Source of the DNA: Adiantum capillus-veneris
Lineage: Eukaryota > Streptophyta > Polypodiopsida > Polypodiales > Pteridaceae
Reading direction: 5' to 3'
Length of the DNA stretch: 64,000 nt
NCBI GenBank assembly: GCA_014529385.2
Contig: CM043953.1
Span: 109,934,549 to 109,998,548, forward strand
Part shown: piece after piece, positions 42,601-53,206 of the stretch
Numbering within the stretch: position 1 is the first letter of the stretch
Layout: each line of letters begins with the position of its first letter
Notes under the pieces: model-generated
Told to the model about the DNA's origin: nothing
Database searches by the model: none
The model's input: only the letters and a program-made list of their open reading frames with translations
Made by a program: the position numbers and the translations under genes

Positions 42601-43500
42601 GTAGTAACATCTCCTGAAACATGTCCTCCTGCATTACCTACATGAGCTGCTTCCAGTACTACTCTTCGTTTAAACTCAAGAACACATCTCCTGATCACTT
42701 GATCAATTCCTCTTTTGTATAAAACCCCTGCAATAACTGTAAAAGGTTTGCTTCTTAATGCTAATCTCTTTCTATGGCCCTTAGTCATTGCTTCAGGTAA
42801 CACCCCTTGAGTCAAAAACTAAAGCATGTCTTCATACCAGTCCCCTGACTGGTGAGTTACCTGAACTAGAAACAATTTTGCATCGGGCAATTGGTTAGTT
42901 ACTCCTCTAGAATCTTCCTCTCCTGTTTCCAATGTGCTCAAATAATCAGCTAATACATGAAATTTGTCTGGAGTATGTATCACAAAATAATCAAATTCGT
43001 GCAATAGCAGTATCCATCTTGCCAACCTCCCTGAAAGGTGGGGTTTATTTACCAAGCAGATCAATGCCTGGTGATCCACATGAAAAATTACCCTATTTGC
43101 CAATAGGTAATGTCTAAACTTTTGCAATGGTTTATTTTTTCCCAAGCACTCCCTCTCAGTAACTGTGTAATTCTTCTCTGCAGGTGTCAATACCCTACTT
43201 GCATAGTAAATAGGTATGAACTACCCTCTACTTGTTTCTTGCATTAATGTTGCACCCACTACTACATGAGATGCATCCACAAACATGTGAAATGGTAACT
43301 TCCAATCAGGAACAATCAACACTGGTGCTATAGTCAACATGTTCTTCAAAATCTTGAATGCCTTGCTCTGCTCTTCTCCCCATTCAAATACATTATCCTT
43401 CTTTGTAAAATTTGTTAGTGGTGTGCATACATGAGCTAAATACCTCAAGAATCTGTTATGCCACTTGACTTGCCCCAAAATCTGCTCAATTATTTGATTG
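42601..43500 (-). pseudogene. K2 RNase H and integrase linker
   Basis: FHMFVDASHVVVGATLMQ (first catalytic Asp), TVTEREC (Glu) and FHVDHQALICL (Asp) are all present across the 43478-43221 and 43190-42819 frames, so the RNase H active site is intact in sequence although the frame is broken. LYKRG and the AGGHVSG zinc-region histidine lie in 42815-42558. Confidence 0.78.
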
Positions 43501-44472
43501 TTCTTGGTTCTGGTGCCTTTCTAATCGCTTCCACCTTTCTTGGATCAATAGAAATCTCTTCTTCAGAAGTCACATGCTCTAAAAGAACTCCTCTTTTCAG
43601 TGCAAATGCTTATTTGGCTGGATTTAATGACAATCTGAATTCCCTACATTTCTGAAAACACAACCTCAAGTGTTCAAGATGCTCCTGCTTCTTTCCAAAA
43701 ACACTAAAATCATCCGAGAAAACCCTCATAAATGTTGTAAGAAAATTCAGAAAACACATGTTGTTTTGCTTTCTAAAATGTTGGCAGAGAATTTTTCAAG
43801 CCAAATGTCATAACATTACTAGCATAAACTCCCCATTCAGTCACAAAAGTTGTTTTTTCCATGTCGTCAACTGCCATTGAAATTTGGTTGTAACCACTAA
43901 AACCATCCAAAAAACATAAATCTCATGTCCAGCTACTGCATCCAGTAGTGTATCACAAAAATGTAAGGGAAATGGATCAGTTACTATAGCAACATTCAAC
44001 TTCTTGTAATCCAATCACACCCTCATCTTTCCATTCTTCTTTGGAACTACAACAATTGGTGACAACCAAGTAACTTCCTCCAAATGAAACCAACAACCAA
44101 CAGTTTGTTAATCTCTTCTTTAACCTGTTTGGCATAATTAGGATTCATCATGTACCTTTATTGTACAACTGGAACTACATTTGTTTTCAAATTAATTATG
44201 TGTTGACAGAAGCTAGCATCTACTTCTTTCATATCTGTGTATTTCTATGCAAAAACATTTTTGAATTCTAACAACAATTCCTTTAGTTTTAGTTTAAATT
44301 CCTCATCCATATCTGCTGATACCGTCACTATCTGTGGTTCCTCTTGAGTGTTCAGGTTTACTTCTTGCAGTTCATTCCGAGTCACTCTAGCAATTCTTGC
44401 CATTTGATGTTCAAAGGCTCTCTCTGCTTGCTTCACTGCTTTCTTTAGATTCTTCAACAGCTCATTTCCCAT
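43501..44472 (-). pseudogene. K2 reverse transcriptase
   Basis: The active site is readable as VFSDDFSVFG near 43700-43735 (FSDD in place of YxDD), with the upstream VTEWGVYASNVMTFGL-like block near 43810-43860 and an N-terminal linker frame at 44472-44245. Numerous stops and shifts. It is too decayed for activity. Confidence 0.7.
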
Positions 44473-44661
44473 CTTGTTATTTGATTGTTTACTCCCCTGA
44501 GTAATTACTGATGTCTGAGTTATTAGTTGTATTCCATAATCTTCTGGCTATAGCACATATTTGGTTGCTATCTTTTGCACATCTACTTCAAAAATAGGTA
44601 CAACTGAGATACAGTGCCCTAAAACCATGTGGTATCACCTTTTTTGCATCCATTTGCATTC

Positions 44662-45208
44662 TCACTTTTCTTCTTTCCTCTTTTGATCACTATAGAGTTT
44701 GCTTCCCAAAACTGCTTTACTCTTGTTGCTCTTAACCAAGGCCTCCCCAACATTATTGGATAAGAGCAAGTAGATTATTCCAACTTGAGAACCACAAAGT
44801 TGGCCACAATCTGCAGTCCCCCAACTAAGATTTGCAAATTCCTCTGAATTCCCAAACGTTGAACCTGTCTTTGATCTGTCATCTTCACCTGAAAAGGTGT
44901 TGGATCCCATTTCAAAAGATTCAGATGTTTGCATGTTGACTCTGGGAGAATAGTAGCTCTTGACCCGTGATCCAAGAAAACTCCTGGAACAAACACCTTA
45001 GCAATAGATACCCCCACTACTGGTACCTTATAATCCACATCCATTGGTAGGACTTCACATGCTCCTTCAAAAGAAAAAAAATAGTTTCTCTACATATTGC
45101 CTTATTTGTACCTTCCACTTCATTAGTTAATCTTTTCAACAACTGTTGGGAAAATGCAAGTACCAACTTCAACATTTGCTTTACAGTAAATGCTATTAGA
45201 ACTGACAA
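44662..45208 (-). pseudogene. K2 protease
   Basis: The 45044-44775 frame has FLDHGSRATILPES, a retropepsin active site with D-H-G in place of D-S/T-G, followed by a Gln/Arg-rich flap and strand VGGLQIVANFVVLKL. A second overlapping frame (44934-44662) carries the rest after a shift. It lies between gag and RT as usual. Confidence 0.65.
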
Positions 45209-47295
45209 TAAAGCTCTTTCAGTACAATCTTACTTTTATCTAATGTACTTCTCCCTTGGTCAGTCAAGGATCTTGCAGCAAACTCCCATTCTTCATATGG
45301 TATATTCACTCCTTGGGACTCTCGTACTTCCTTGAGTGCTTCTGTTCTCACTTCTTTATGCTCCTTCCAATTCATAGTGCCTTGATCTTGTTTTTCCTGC
45401 ACAATTACCTTTCCTGGCTTTGATTTTGATCTTGTTACAACCATGACATTAGTGCACCCACTGCTTTCAGGAATATCATCAATTTGGATACATGATGCAC
45501 AGTCACACTTGTAATGCTTACCCATTCCCTGAGTATACTTACAATTTTGTACTTTCTGATCAAGTTTTTGTTCCTCCTAATGGAACTGTACCCTATCTCG
45601 AATCCATTCTTCTTCAATCCATTCCTCCAACACCACTAAATTAGCCTCACCTGGAGGTCTTTGTTGTTGCTGGGGTAGAGGTTGTTGATTATGTTCCTGA
45701 GGCCTATTATTATTGTTGTTAGTGTTATTGTTATTGTTGTACCTGATGATAGGAATGTCTCTATCATTTTTGTGTCTGCACCACAGTTCACAATCAGGAC
45801 CTTGTGTATGTCCTACTGCTCCATAGTAATTACATCGCAATTGTTGCATATTATTTTGACCTTTGTTTTGGTGACAAACCTGACAATACGGTTTTCTTGA
45901 CATTCCAAACTGGCTCATTCCAATTGTTTGCAATTTTTCTTGAATAATTTTGTTTACTACATCTGCAGTTATTACTGCTTCTTTTCATTCTTTTGCTTAT
46001 CCTTAACTTTCTTCTCCTTTTTCTTTTCTTGCTTCTTCTTCTTTTTCTTCTTCTTTTCTGACCAATCTTCAACATCAATATCAATTTCCTCCTCAATATC
46101 CTGATATGAATCTTCATCTTCTGACTCTGAGTATGAATCCTTAGTCTTCTTCTTCTTCTTATCCTTTAATTCTACCTTACCTCTATATATTCTTTCAGCT
46201 CTTGCAGAGCTACTTCCACAAAATCAGTAAAATCTTGTGCATTTGCTATTGGGGGTCTCCCTGTTTTACTACACTCTTGAACTCCTTTTTGAGTCCCTTA
46301 CAAAAGTAGTCTCCCAATTGCTCCATAGAAGGTTGTTGTGCTGCCTCTAGTCTATTACTGCCATGCCATACTGCAAGAACCAATCCATGGCCTTACCCTA
46401 TAGTGTTGCTGCAAAGTGCTCTTTCTTCACTACATCCGGATGTAACGCCTCATATACACGTGCATACCACCTTGTTTGAAACTGAACAACGTGGCTGTCC
46501 GCATCTTAGGACTTTTTCTCGCTGAACTTTGTCGTGCCCACTTTGGGATTTGGTGTAACCATTGGAGGTATCGAAAGTGTTTTGAGTACTCTTTTTGGGG
46601 GTGGATTGAAAGGAAAAGTACATGTCCTCGATAGTACAAACTGCAATTGTCTTCTTGTCCTTAAGATTGTCTGAGTTAGCAGTACATTAACCAATTGTCC
46701 CAAAAGTGAGTCTGTTTGTGGGAGGAGTTGTTTATTGACCTCCTTGGTTTGCAGATGGGGTCTCTTGCAGCCTGTGTTCAAGTTCTTGCAGTTCAGTCCT
46801 CACCCCAATAGTTTCTACTCCTACAGAGCAAGCCCCCTTGCAGGTTCTTCTTAGTCATTACTACCTGACTGTTATTCATGTCTTCCCCTTGCAGAGAACT
46901 CTCTCCTCAATCTAAACCTTGTGCCATATTAGGTGTTGCGATAAATTGGACCCTTGCCCTGACCCACTTATGCATTGTTTCTTCTCTTCTACCTTAAATA
47001 TTGTGCCAACACTTTCCTTTCATACAGATTGTAACATGAAGGCAAATTGCATGTCTCAAAAGGTAAAAAGGATGTAGCTAACTTGTCAGCAATTGTAATT
47101 TTAATTTCCCTTGGCAGATTCGGGAAGAACTCCTCCAAGAACTTTGTTGCATATTCCTCATACTCTTTCTGCGGGGTTACCCAATTTGAGAATCCCTGCA
47201 GGTGGTCTATGTCAACCAACATATCAATTGCTTGTTGCATTCCTGAATGCCATATGGTTCAGGCTAAATTCGAGCCAATTGCAAAATCACCAAAG
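45209..47295 (-). pseudogene. K2 gag with degenerate zinc knuckle
   Basis: The start-proximal segment at 47240-46989 matches K1's 3769-3951. The middle (46430-46781) and a Lys-rich stretch (45851-46117, from AAG-type repeats) follow. The C-terminal frame 45933-45577 contains a knuckle in which the second Cys is Tyr (CNYYGAVGH). An ATT/GTT microsatellite at 45705-45739 encodes an Asn run, then a Gln/Pro-rich tail. Broken throughout. Confidence 0.65.
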
Positions 47296-47681
47296 TGTTA
47301 GGGACTCACAGCCCTAACGTGTATTTAGTACACGAAACATGCAGTATAAAGGAAAATGACTATAGGCGACTGCTCATTAAATCACATAATTGCAAGGCAT
47401 ATGAATAAGAAACACCATGATTGAGACAAAGAAAGTACTGCTTCACTATGTATTCATCATCATCATCAAACTACAGGTCCAAAACAATAGTACGACTACA
47501 GGAAGGCTTCAATTTGCTCGTTGGTTACATCCACCAAAAACTGTTACACGCCATAAGACAATTTGAGTATTTCAAACTACCTAAGTGTTAGGCACTTGTG
47601 TAAACATGTCCCTAAGGTTTAAAGCTAAGACCTTAGTTAAAGTTCAAAAAGATAAGTACCCTCACACATCAGGCCCTAACG
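47296..47681 (-). repeat. K2 right (5') LTR, 386 bp
   Basis: It starts TGTTAGGGACTCACAGCCCTAAC and ends CCCTAACG, so the last base is changed from the family's A. It matches the K1 right LTR. D3 LTR sequence resumes at 47682. Confidence 0.75.
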
Positions 47682-48111
47682 CACCTTAACCCCTCAAGCA
47701 CCTTAGTCATGGAGCACATTAGCACCTTAGTCATTAAGCACCTCAAACGCCTCAGTCAGCAAGCACGACAAGCACCTCAAGCACCTTAGTCAACAAGCAT
47801 GAACCTCAAGCTTGGGCCGGGTTCCCACCTCAAGCATAGTCCTAGCTTGCCTAAGGTCAAAAGATGTTTAACACTAACCTTTGGAGGTATTTAATGAAGT
47901 GAACCCTAAGGTATTTAAGCACCATTAGCTACCCTTACTCTTTGAAATACTATCTCTCATTTGGACCCCTTTACCATTGGCCCCGTGTTGAGATAGATCC
48001 GTAAGTACATGTCTATATTCTAACCCTTGTTCTCGTTTATTCTCACACATTAAATGATCAATTTAATATGAAAAAATCATTTGGGTTGGTTAGATATTAG
48101 ATTTTATGACA
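47682..48111 (-). repeat. D3 3' LTR, right part with CACCTTAGTCA-type repeats
   Basis: It continues the D-family LTR and ends TTTTATGACA at 48111. 47690-47810 holds many degenerate copies of caagcaccttagtca, more than in D1. Confidence 0.85.
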
Positions 48112-48750
48112 TTACCTCTCTCTTGAAATCATAGTCATCCTCGACTATGAGGTAGAAAAGATAAAGCCTTAGTCCTTACTCGATGTTTCTTAGCGGGTAG
48201 AGGATCCCTTTTTACCCTACCACATCATTCCAAGATGGATGACTAATTCATTTGGTGCTTGGGAGACGTAGCTGCCGCAAGGATGTATGCTCTTTAGTCC
48301 ATTTCATTCTCCCAAGTAGAGTGACAAATTCTACTTGGTGTTTGAGAGACGCGTCATCACAAACATGATTCTAAGCATGCAAACTACTTAATTGTGCACA
48401 ATAAAAAGATAATTAGTCTTATAAGACAAAAACGTTGATGATTAAAAAGAAACATGTACATTTGCTTACTCTAGTGTAACATCGTAAGCATTGACAAGGT
48501 TCATACTATCCTTAACCTGTATTCCTTGCATCCATCTAGCATCCTTAAAAGGATAATTTTTTAACTTAAAAAGATACCGTCGGATAATCTTACCATGTTG
48601 TAGTTCCTTGTCTTCATACCGAAGGATAGCTTAAGGTTGTAGCACCTCTTCTTGGTCTTTGATTTTGGGAGGGTCTTCAATGATTGGTTCACTTGGTGGC
48701 TCTCCTTTGCAGGGCTTAAGTGGGCTCATATGAAGAGCATTGTGTATGAG
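48112..48750 (-). pseudogene. D3 3' interior: polypurine tract and chromodomain-like tail
   Basis: The complement of attacctctctcttgaa follows the LTR as the polypurine tract. 48130-48480 is 3' untranslated, collinear with 25990-26350. 48480-48750 encodes the same chromodomain-like tail as D1, with several stops. B inserted right after, in a site matching D1 at about 26610. Confidence 0.75.
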
Positions 48751-48755
48751 CCAAT

Positions 48756-48990
48756 TGTGCGCTCCTTGCCGCACTGTCGAAGCAAGGGCCTTGCCTAACA
48801 CTGTGTGCGAGCCACAGACGGCTCCAAGCACACAACTACCTTAACTAGTAAGCTCAAAAGAGGGCAATGGTGCGTCACTCACCGCTCTATGCTCCTGCCG
48901 TGGAGGATTCCTCGCCGCGAAGAAGAAGGAGACGCCGCTACGTCGCACTCAACCGCTTCACCGCCGTCGTGCCGCCGCAATGCTTGATCG

Positions 48991-49056
<66 letters not shown>

Positions 49057-49431
49057 CACACACACACACACATACACACACACACAGACACACACACACA
49101 TACACACACACACAAGGAGGTGAAGAAGAAGAAGATGGAGATGGAGCAAGAGCACTCTTCTATTGCACAAATGAGAGAATGAGTGAATTTTAGGTTTAGT
49201 TGGCTTTTATATGAGCTCACCCCATTCACACTTGGGCGCCCATGCTTAGCCAACTAATCCCTTGAATTCCCAGTTAGAGTGCGCCTCTCATCGGCGATCA
49301 CTCTTACCCTTTTCCTATTGGACCGACAAGCCCGGTACCTGACTCTACCAAATAAATAATACAATGTCCACCGTAGGTTACAACGTCCGTCTCATAGGTG
49401 ATAGGGTGTCTGTGAGCCGTGAGGGTTAACA
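48756..49431 (-). repeat. Element B left (3') LTR, 676 bp
   Basis: It is paired with 62142-62790. It contains an unusually long (CT)n run (48989-49053) followed by an interrupted (CA)n run (49054-49114). Confidence 0.95.
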
Positions 49432-50803
49432 TGCCCCCCTTCCTGATGTAGATTCCGTCCTCGGAAGCTATTGAGTTGAAGCTAGTTGGTCGAGGTGGAA
49501 GAGCATTTGAGATGAATGTCCTTAGCCTTCATTAGTCACTGCAAAATCAAACAACATTGCACAGTAATTGCATTTTCATAAGTGATTAAAAAGCATATGC
49601 AATTTTAGGCAGACAATTGATTGGTAACAGAATTTTAAACAATTTGTCAGCAATAAGCATTAAATTGCAATGTAATCAAATGCATAAACACATGTAAAGG
49701 TAAAAATTTAAACAAGTCTGGGGTTGCTAATTTAACGGTCGAAAGGCACTAGAGATCGACTATTAATACCATGGGTAAGCTTCTTAATTTTCTCTGGTCA
49801 ATTAAGTTGTTTAATTGTGAGAGCCAAGTATTTCATGTTCAAGGGCTGACTAGAGGCTATACCTAGAGGACCTTGTAGTTAAGTTACGATAAAAGGAATT
49901 TCTCATGAAATCATCGCCTGACTGATTACCTTTTCTTTGACCCCCCAAAGTGTTTTCACAGTGATTCAATTTGATGTGTGTGCTTATTTTGTATGCCTTG
50001 GGTTTTTTGCTTTTGAAGGAAAAGCGCCCACACTGGGAACCTCTAGGGCTCTAGTACCATAGGCAATACATGTGAGTGAAGTACCAAATCAAGCTGAGAT
50101 TTCTCTTCCAGCTTAAGATTTTACAGTGTGGCACTTCGATTTTTTGTTTGTTCATTTTCAGCATTTTAATTTTGTAACTTTGGGGGGTCATATAACACTG
50201 ATACACCTCCCCAGGCTCATCACACTAGTAAACTCCCTTTATAATACTTAAGCGAAAGGTCCATACAGTCAAGCCCACTAGAAAGCCCTAGTACATTTCA
50301 CACAATGCTACTTAAATCGGATTAAGAACCTAAGTAACCATTGATTATTAGGAAGGCATTCCCCATGGTATGAAGAGAAGATCTCTAACACCTAACTTGG
50401 TCAAACTAGCTTAGTCGGACTGCTTGATTTTTAAACCTAGACAAGTGATTATGACAAAAAATTACATTGAATTAAATGTTTGATACTAAGAAAATGCGGT
50501 GAATATTAGGCTACCAATCACAAATTAAGCAAACAATCATAGATGCAAAAAAGATAAGGGGCAATGCTAATGGACAAGAAACACCTGTTTGTGTCGATGG
50601 TCGCGCTTGATTTGAAGAGTGAGTCGAGATAAAGATTCCATGAAGGTCCAAATCCTATCAATAGCAACACGCTCCTGTACACACTAGGAAACAAAAGGAA
50701 TACCTCCAGGAGGCACATTAGTGGGAAAAGGTACCAACACTTATTGAACACAACAAAAAACATAAGGAACCCTAACCTAATTATTTGCACTCCCCCTAGA
50801 GAG
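49432..50803 (-). other. Element B 3' untranslated interior
   Basis: The polypurine tract (complement of tgcccccctt) is at 49432. The rest is collinear with A's 10384-11670 and holds no ORF beyond chance; conservation between the two elements is high for non-coding DNA. Confidence 0.65.
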
Positions 50804-51226
50804 TCAAGGGAATAGGATATTGTAGAGGTTGGGGGGAAACCCTAAGGCTAAACCCCTATCCTCGTCGTCGAGATAAACAAAGTCATCATCCATGAGACCA
50901 TATGTGCCATCCGTGTAGTCCTGTAAATTTTCTTCTTCATCGTAGGTGCCCATGTTTACTAAGAAGGTCACTAGACGCCTATAGTCATCTTGGTCAAAAG
51001 GGTAGGCTTGTGCAATGGGAGAAACGCTCTCTACTAAGTATAGATCAGACGTGGTCAAGAGACGTATCAGCCATTCTAACTCCTCAAAATTCCTCTCACA
51101 TGCTAGCGTACCTATCAAATCCCATTCACATGCAAGCACTGGAAAGACCATGTGAAATATTTGTGAAAAGTAACAAGTGTACCTCTCACCCAAGGGAGGA
51201 GTGGATGACTCTAGCGTACTAGCCAT
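50804..51226 (-). CDS. Element B accessory ORF, 140 aa, unknown
   Basis: An ATG at 51226 opens an uninterrupted 140-codon frame on the element's sense strand, between the pol stop (51473) and the 3' LTR. The N-terminal part is mixed, with Cys and aromatic residues (YTCYFSQIFHMVF). The C-terminal third is strongly acidic (TYDEEENLQDYTDG, DDDFVYLDDEDRG) and ends NILFP. No domain is recognised and no signal peptide is evident. It is absent from element A, where unrelated sequence takes its place. It is intact although gag-pol has seven lesions, which may be chance for so short a frame. An accessory protein or a captured fragment are both possible. Confidence 0.5.
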   Translation of the reverse strand: MASTLESSTPPLGERYTCYFSQIFHMVFPVLACEWDLIGTLACERNFEELEWLIRLLTTSDLYLVESVSPIAQAYPFDQDDYRRLVTFLVNMGTYDEEENLQDYTDGTYGLMDDDFVYLDDEDRGLALGFPPNLYNILFP

Positions 51227-51472
51227 ATCTGTACATGCAAATAGATGATGGTTAGAGTGCAAATATTACAAGGGTCGTATTCTTGTACATAATTTTTATT
51301 TATGATTTGTGTTATGGCTCTTGCTCTTTTACTTTTTTATCTTGTTTTTGTGAGTATAAGGCTTTATATATACATTCCCTAAGATTGGAGATTAAGAGGT
51401 CAGGGAGAAAGGTTGAGAGGGAAGCAAGTGAATAATGGATGTCCACAAACACTCCCCCCTTTCTTGGGTAGA

Positions 51473-53206
51473 TCATACCGTTTGAAATGATGTCGTCATC
51501 CTTTGAAACCAATTGTTCCAATTGGTAATAGGTGAGGATTTTTGCCAGTAGTTTTCTATTACCCTAGGTGCCTCGTCAAGTTGCAAGGGTGGTAAGGTAC
51601 TCTCCCAGGATCGAACTTGAAGTGGTTCATCAGGTGATTCTTGAACACTGGGAGGTGTGGATTCTTTTGTAGCTTCATGGAGGTCCACTACTATAGATGG
51701 AGGTTGTGTAGAAGCTTTTACCTCTATGGATGTATTACATGAGGAGCTAGAAGCTTCATGGAACTCCCCCCTTCTTGAGCTAGGTGGAATAAATTGGTTT
51801 TGCCTTGGAGCCCAAACTAGCTCTGGACTAGGTGTGTAGCATTCTGTGATCTTTCCCTTCCCACGGTCTACCATTGGCTTTAGCGTTACACTGTTTGACT
51901 CATATGGGTTTGTTGTCGATAGGGAAGGACACATTTTACGTTTAGGTACCCAAATTTGCTCATTTCCATCATAGTAGCCTTGGGCTTCTAATAGTTGTTT
52001 TGGAATCCATCGTGATTTGGTCTTGACTCTCCTAGGGCGCGCTCTTGGTTTTCCCAGGAAATTTTTTCTTGGAATGGATGGGAGGGTTGAGGTAGTTGGA
52101 AGTAAGGCCTTGGGGACCCATTGATATGTACTCTTAGGTCGTGCAGGTTGAGTACTTGCAATATTACTGCTTGCTGCAACTACAAGTGTTGAAGTGCTAG
52201 GTTCATGGGTAACCGGCAAAGACGAGTTAATCACCTTGGCTTGTGAATGTTGGCTATCCTTCAACTTTGCTAGAGTTTGCAACGTAGGTGACTTTGCTTG
52301 AATGATAGGGGTAAGAGTCGGTGGTCGAGTCGTGACACTACCAGTATCCCAATCAATAGTGCATTTGGTTGCCAACATCCACGTGCGTCCCAGGTTTACG
52401 TTGCCTTCCATAGCTCTCGCGGGCATGACTAGAAACCTCTGCACTATGCTTCCATTGTCATACACAACAAGGGTCTGAAGGACTCCAAGAATAGCAGTTT
52501 TCTTTTTATTAATGCCCTTGACTTGCATCGTACTCGGGGATAGGGTCGGTTTCCCTAATTGACAACAAACTCCATATGATAACAAATTGTGTTTAGCTCC
52601 CGTATCTAATAAGGCATTGTATAGTACTTTCCCATAGGGGCTATTTAGCTCAATTGGGTATCGTAGGGGTGGCTCAGATTCTAATGAGTCGTCATCTGTG
52701 TCCTCGAAAAATGCTTGCGTGATTCCCAGATTAGCCTCTCGTTGCCGTCTAAGACGTTGTTGTCGTTCTCGAGCCTCAACTCTTGCTTGGATTTTTTTAA
52801 GCTCTGCTTGTTCCTTGGCAGCCTTCTTTTGATGGATGGCTTGCAACTCTTCATGGCTTAGAGGATCATAATATCTTTTTAATTTACTCCCATTAAGGAA
52901 TCCAATGGTTTCAACTCCATCTAGAGTCTCCACACGAATGGTACCTTGCGGGATATTTTCACACACTCGATATGGTCCCTTACCAGCGTATTTCAATTTC
53001 TTCTTTTCATTACGTACCCCGTACATAAGAACTTTATCACCAACCTTGATGTCTTTATCCTTTAAATGGCTATCAAACCACTTCTTTCTCCTATCCTTCT
53101 CCACTAGAGCATTTCGCACAGCTAATTGCCTCTCTTCATCTAGCCTTTCCAGGATATATAATCGCTCCACTAAGGGGTTACCATCCCAACCTTCTTGAGA
53201 AGCTAC
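51473..53206 (-). pseudogene. Element B integrase C-terminus, second retropepsin domain and W(V/I)PK tail
   Basis: This is in the same frame as the upstream pol, separated from it only by the TGA at 53207-53209. The first part is the integrase C-terminal strand (VGDKVLMYG, GKGPYRV, LKRYY). A charged Gln/Arg helix follows, then a retropepsin-like domain at about 52340-52680: LLDTGAKHNLLS near the start and NVNLGRTWM at the end. The tail has four W-x-P-(K/R) repeats near 52125, 52010, 51950 and 51810, as in A, and ends in a WNNWFQR block nearly identical to A's C-terminus. Its 565 codons are open. Read separately it lacks a plausible start. Confidence 0.8.

Larger units (their letters stand above)
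39833..47681 (-). mobile_element. K2: degraded autonomous-type gypsy element of the K family
   Basis: Minus-strand order from its 5' LTR (47296-47681): gag with zinc knuckle, protease, RT, RNase H, integrase, then extra post-integrase coding sequence to 39833. Every domain is broken. The left LTR is absent: the element ends against D3 LTR sequence, and the D3 LTR has lost its middle, so one deletion probably took both. It shares its LTR and gag start with K1. Confidence 0.8.

Noticed and set aside
45640-45760. Asn- and Gln-rich peptide in K2 gag as a possible prion-like domain
   Set aside because: It is encoded by an ATT/GTT microsatellite and a CAA-rich run in a broken gag, so simple-repeat expansion is enough.
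48981-49114. Long CT/CA array as a possible satellite or telomeric repeat
   Set aside because: It sits within the B LTR at the same position in every copy of the family; it is neither telomere-like nor organised as a satellite.
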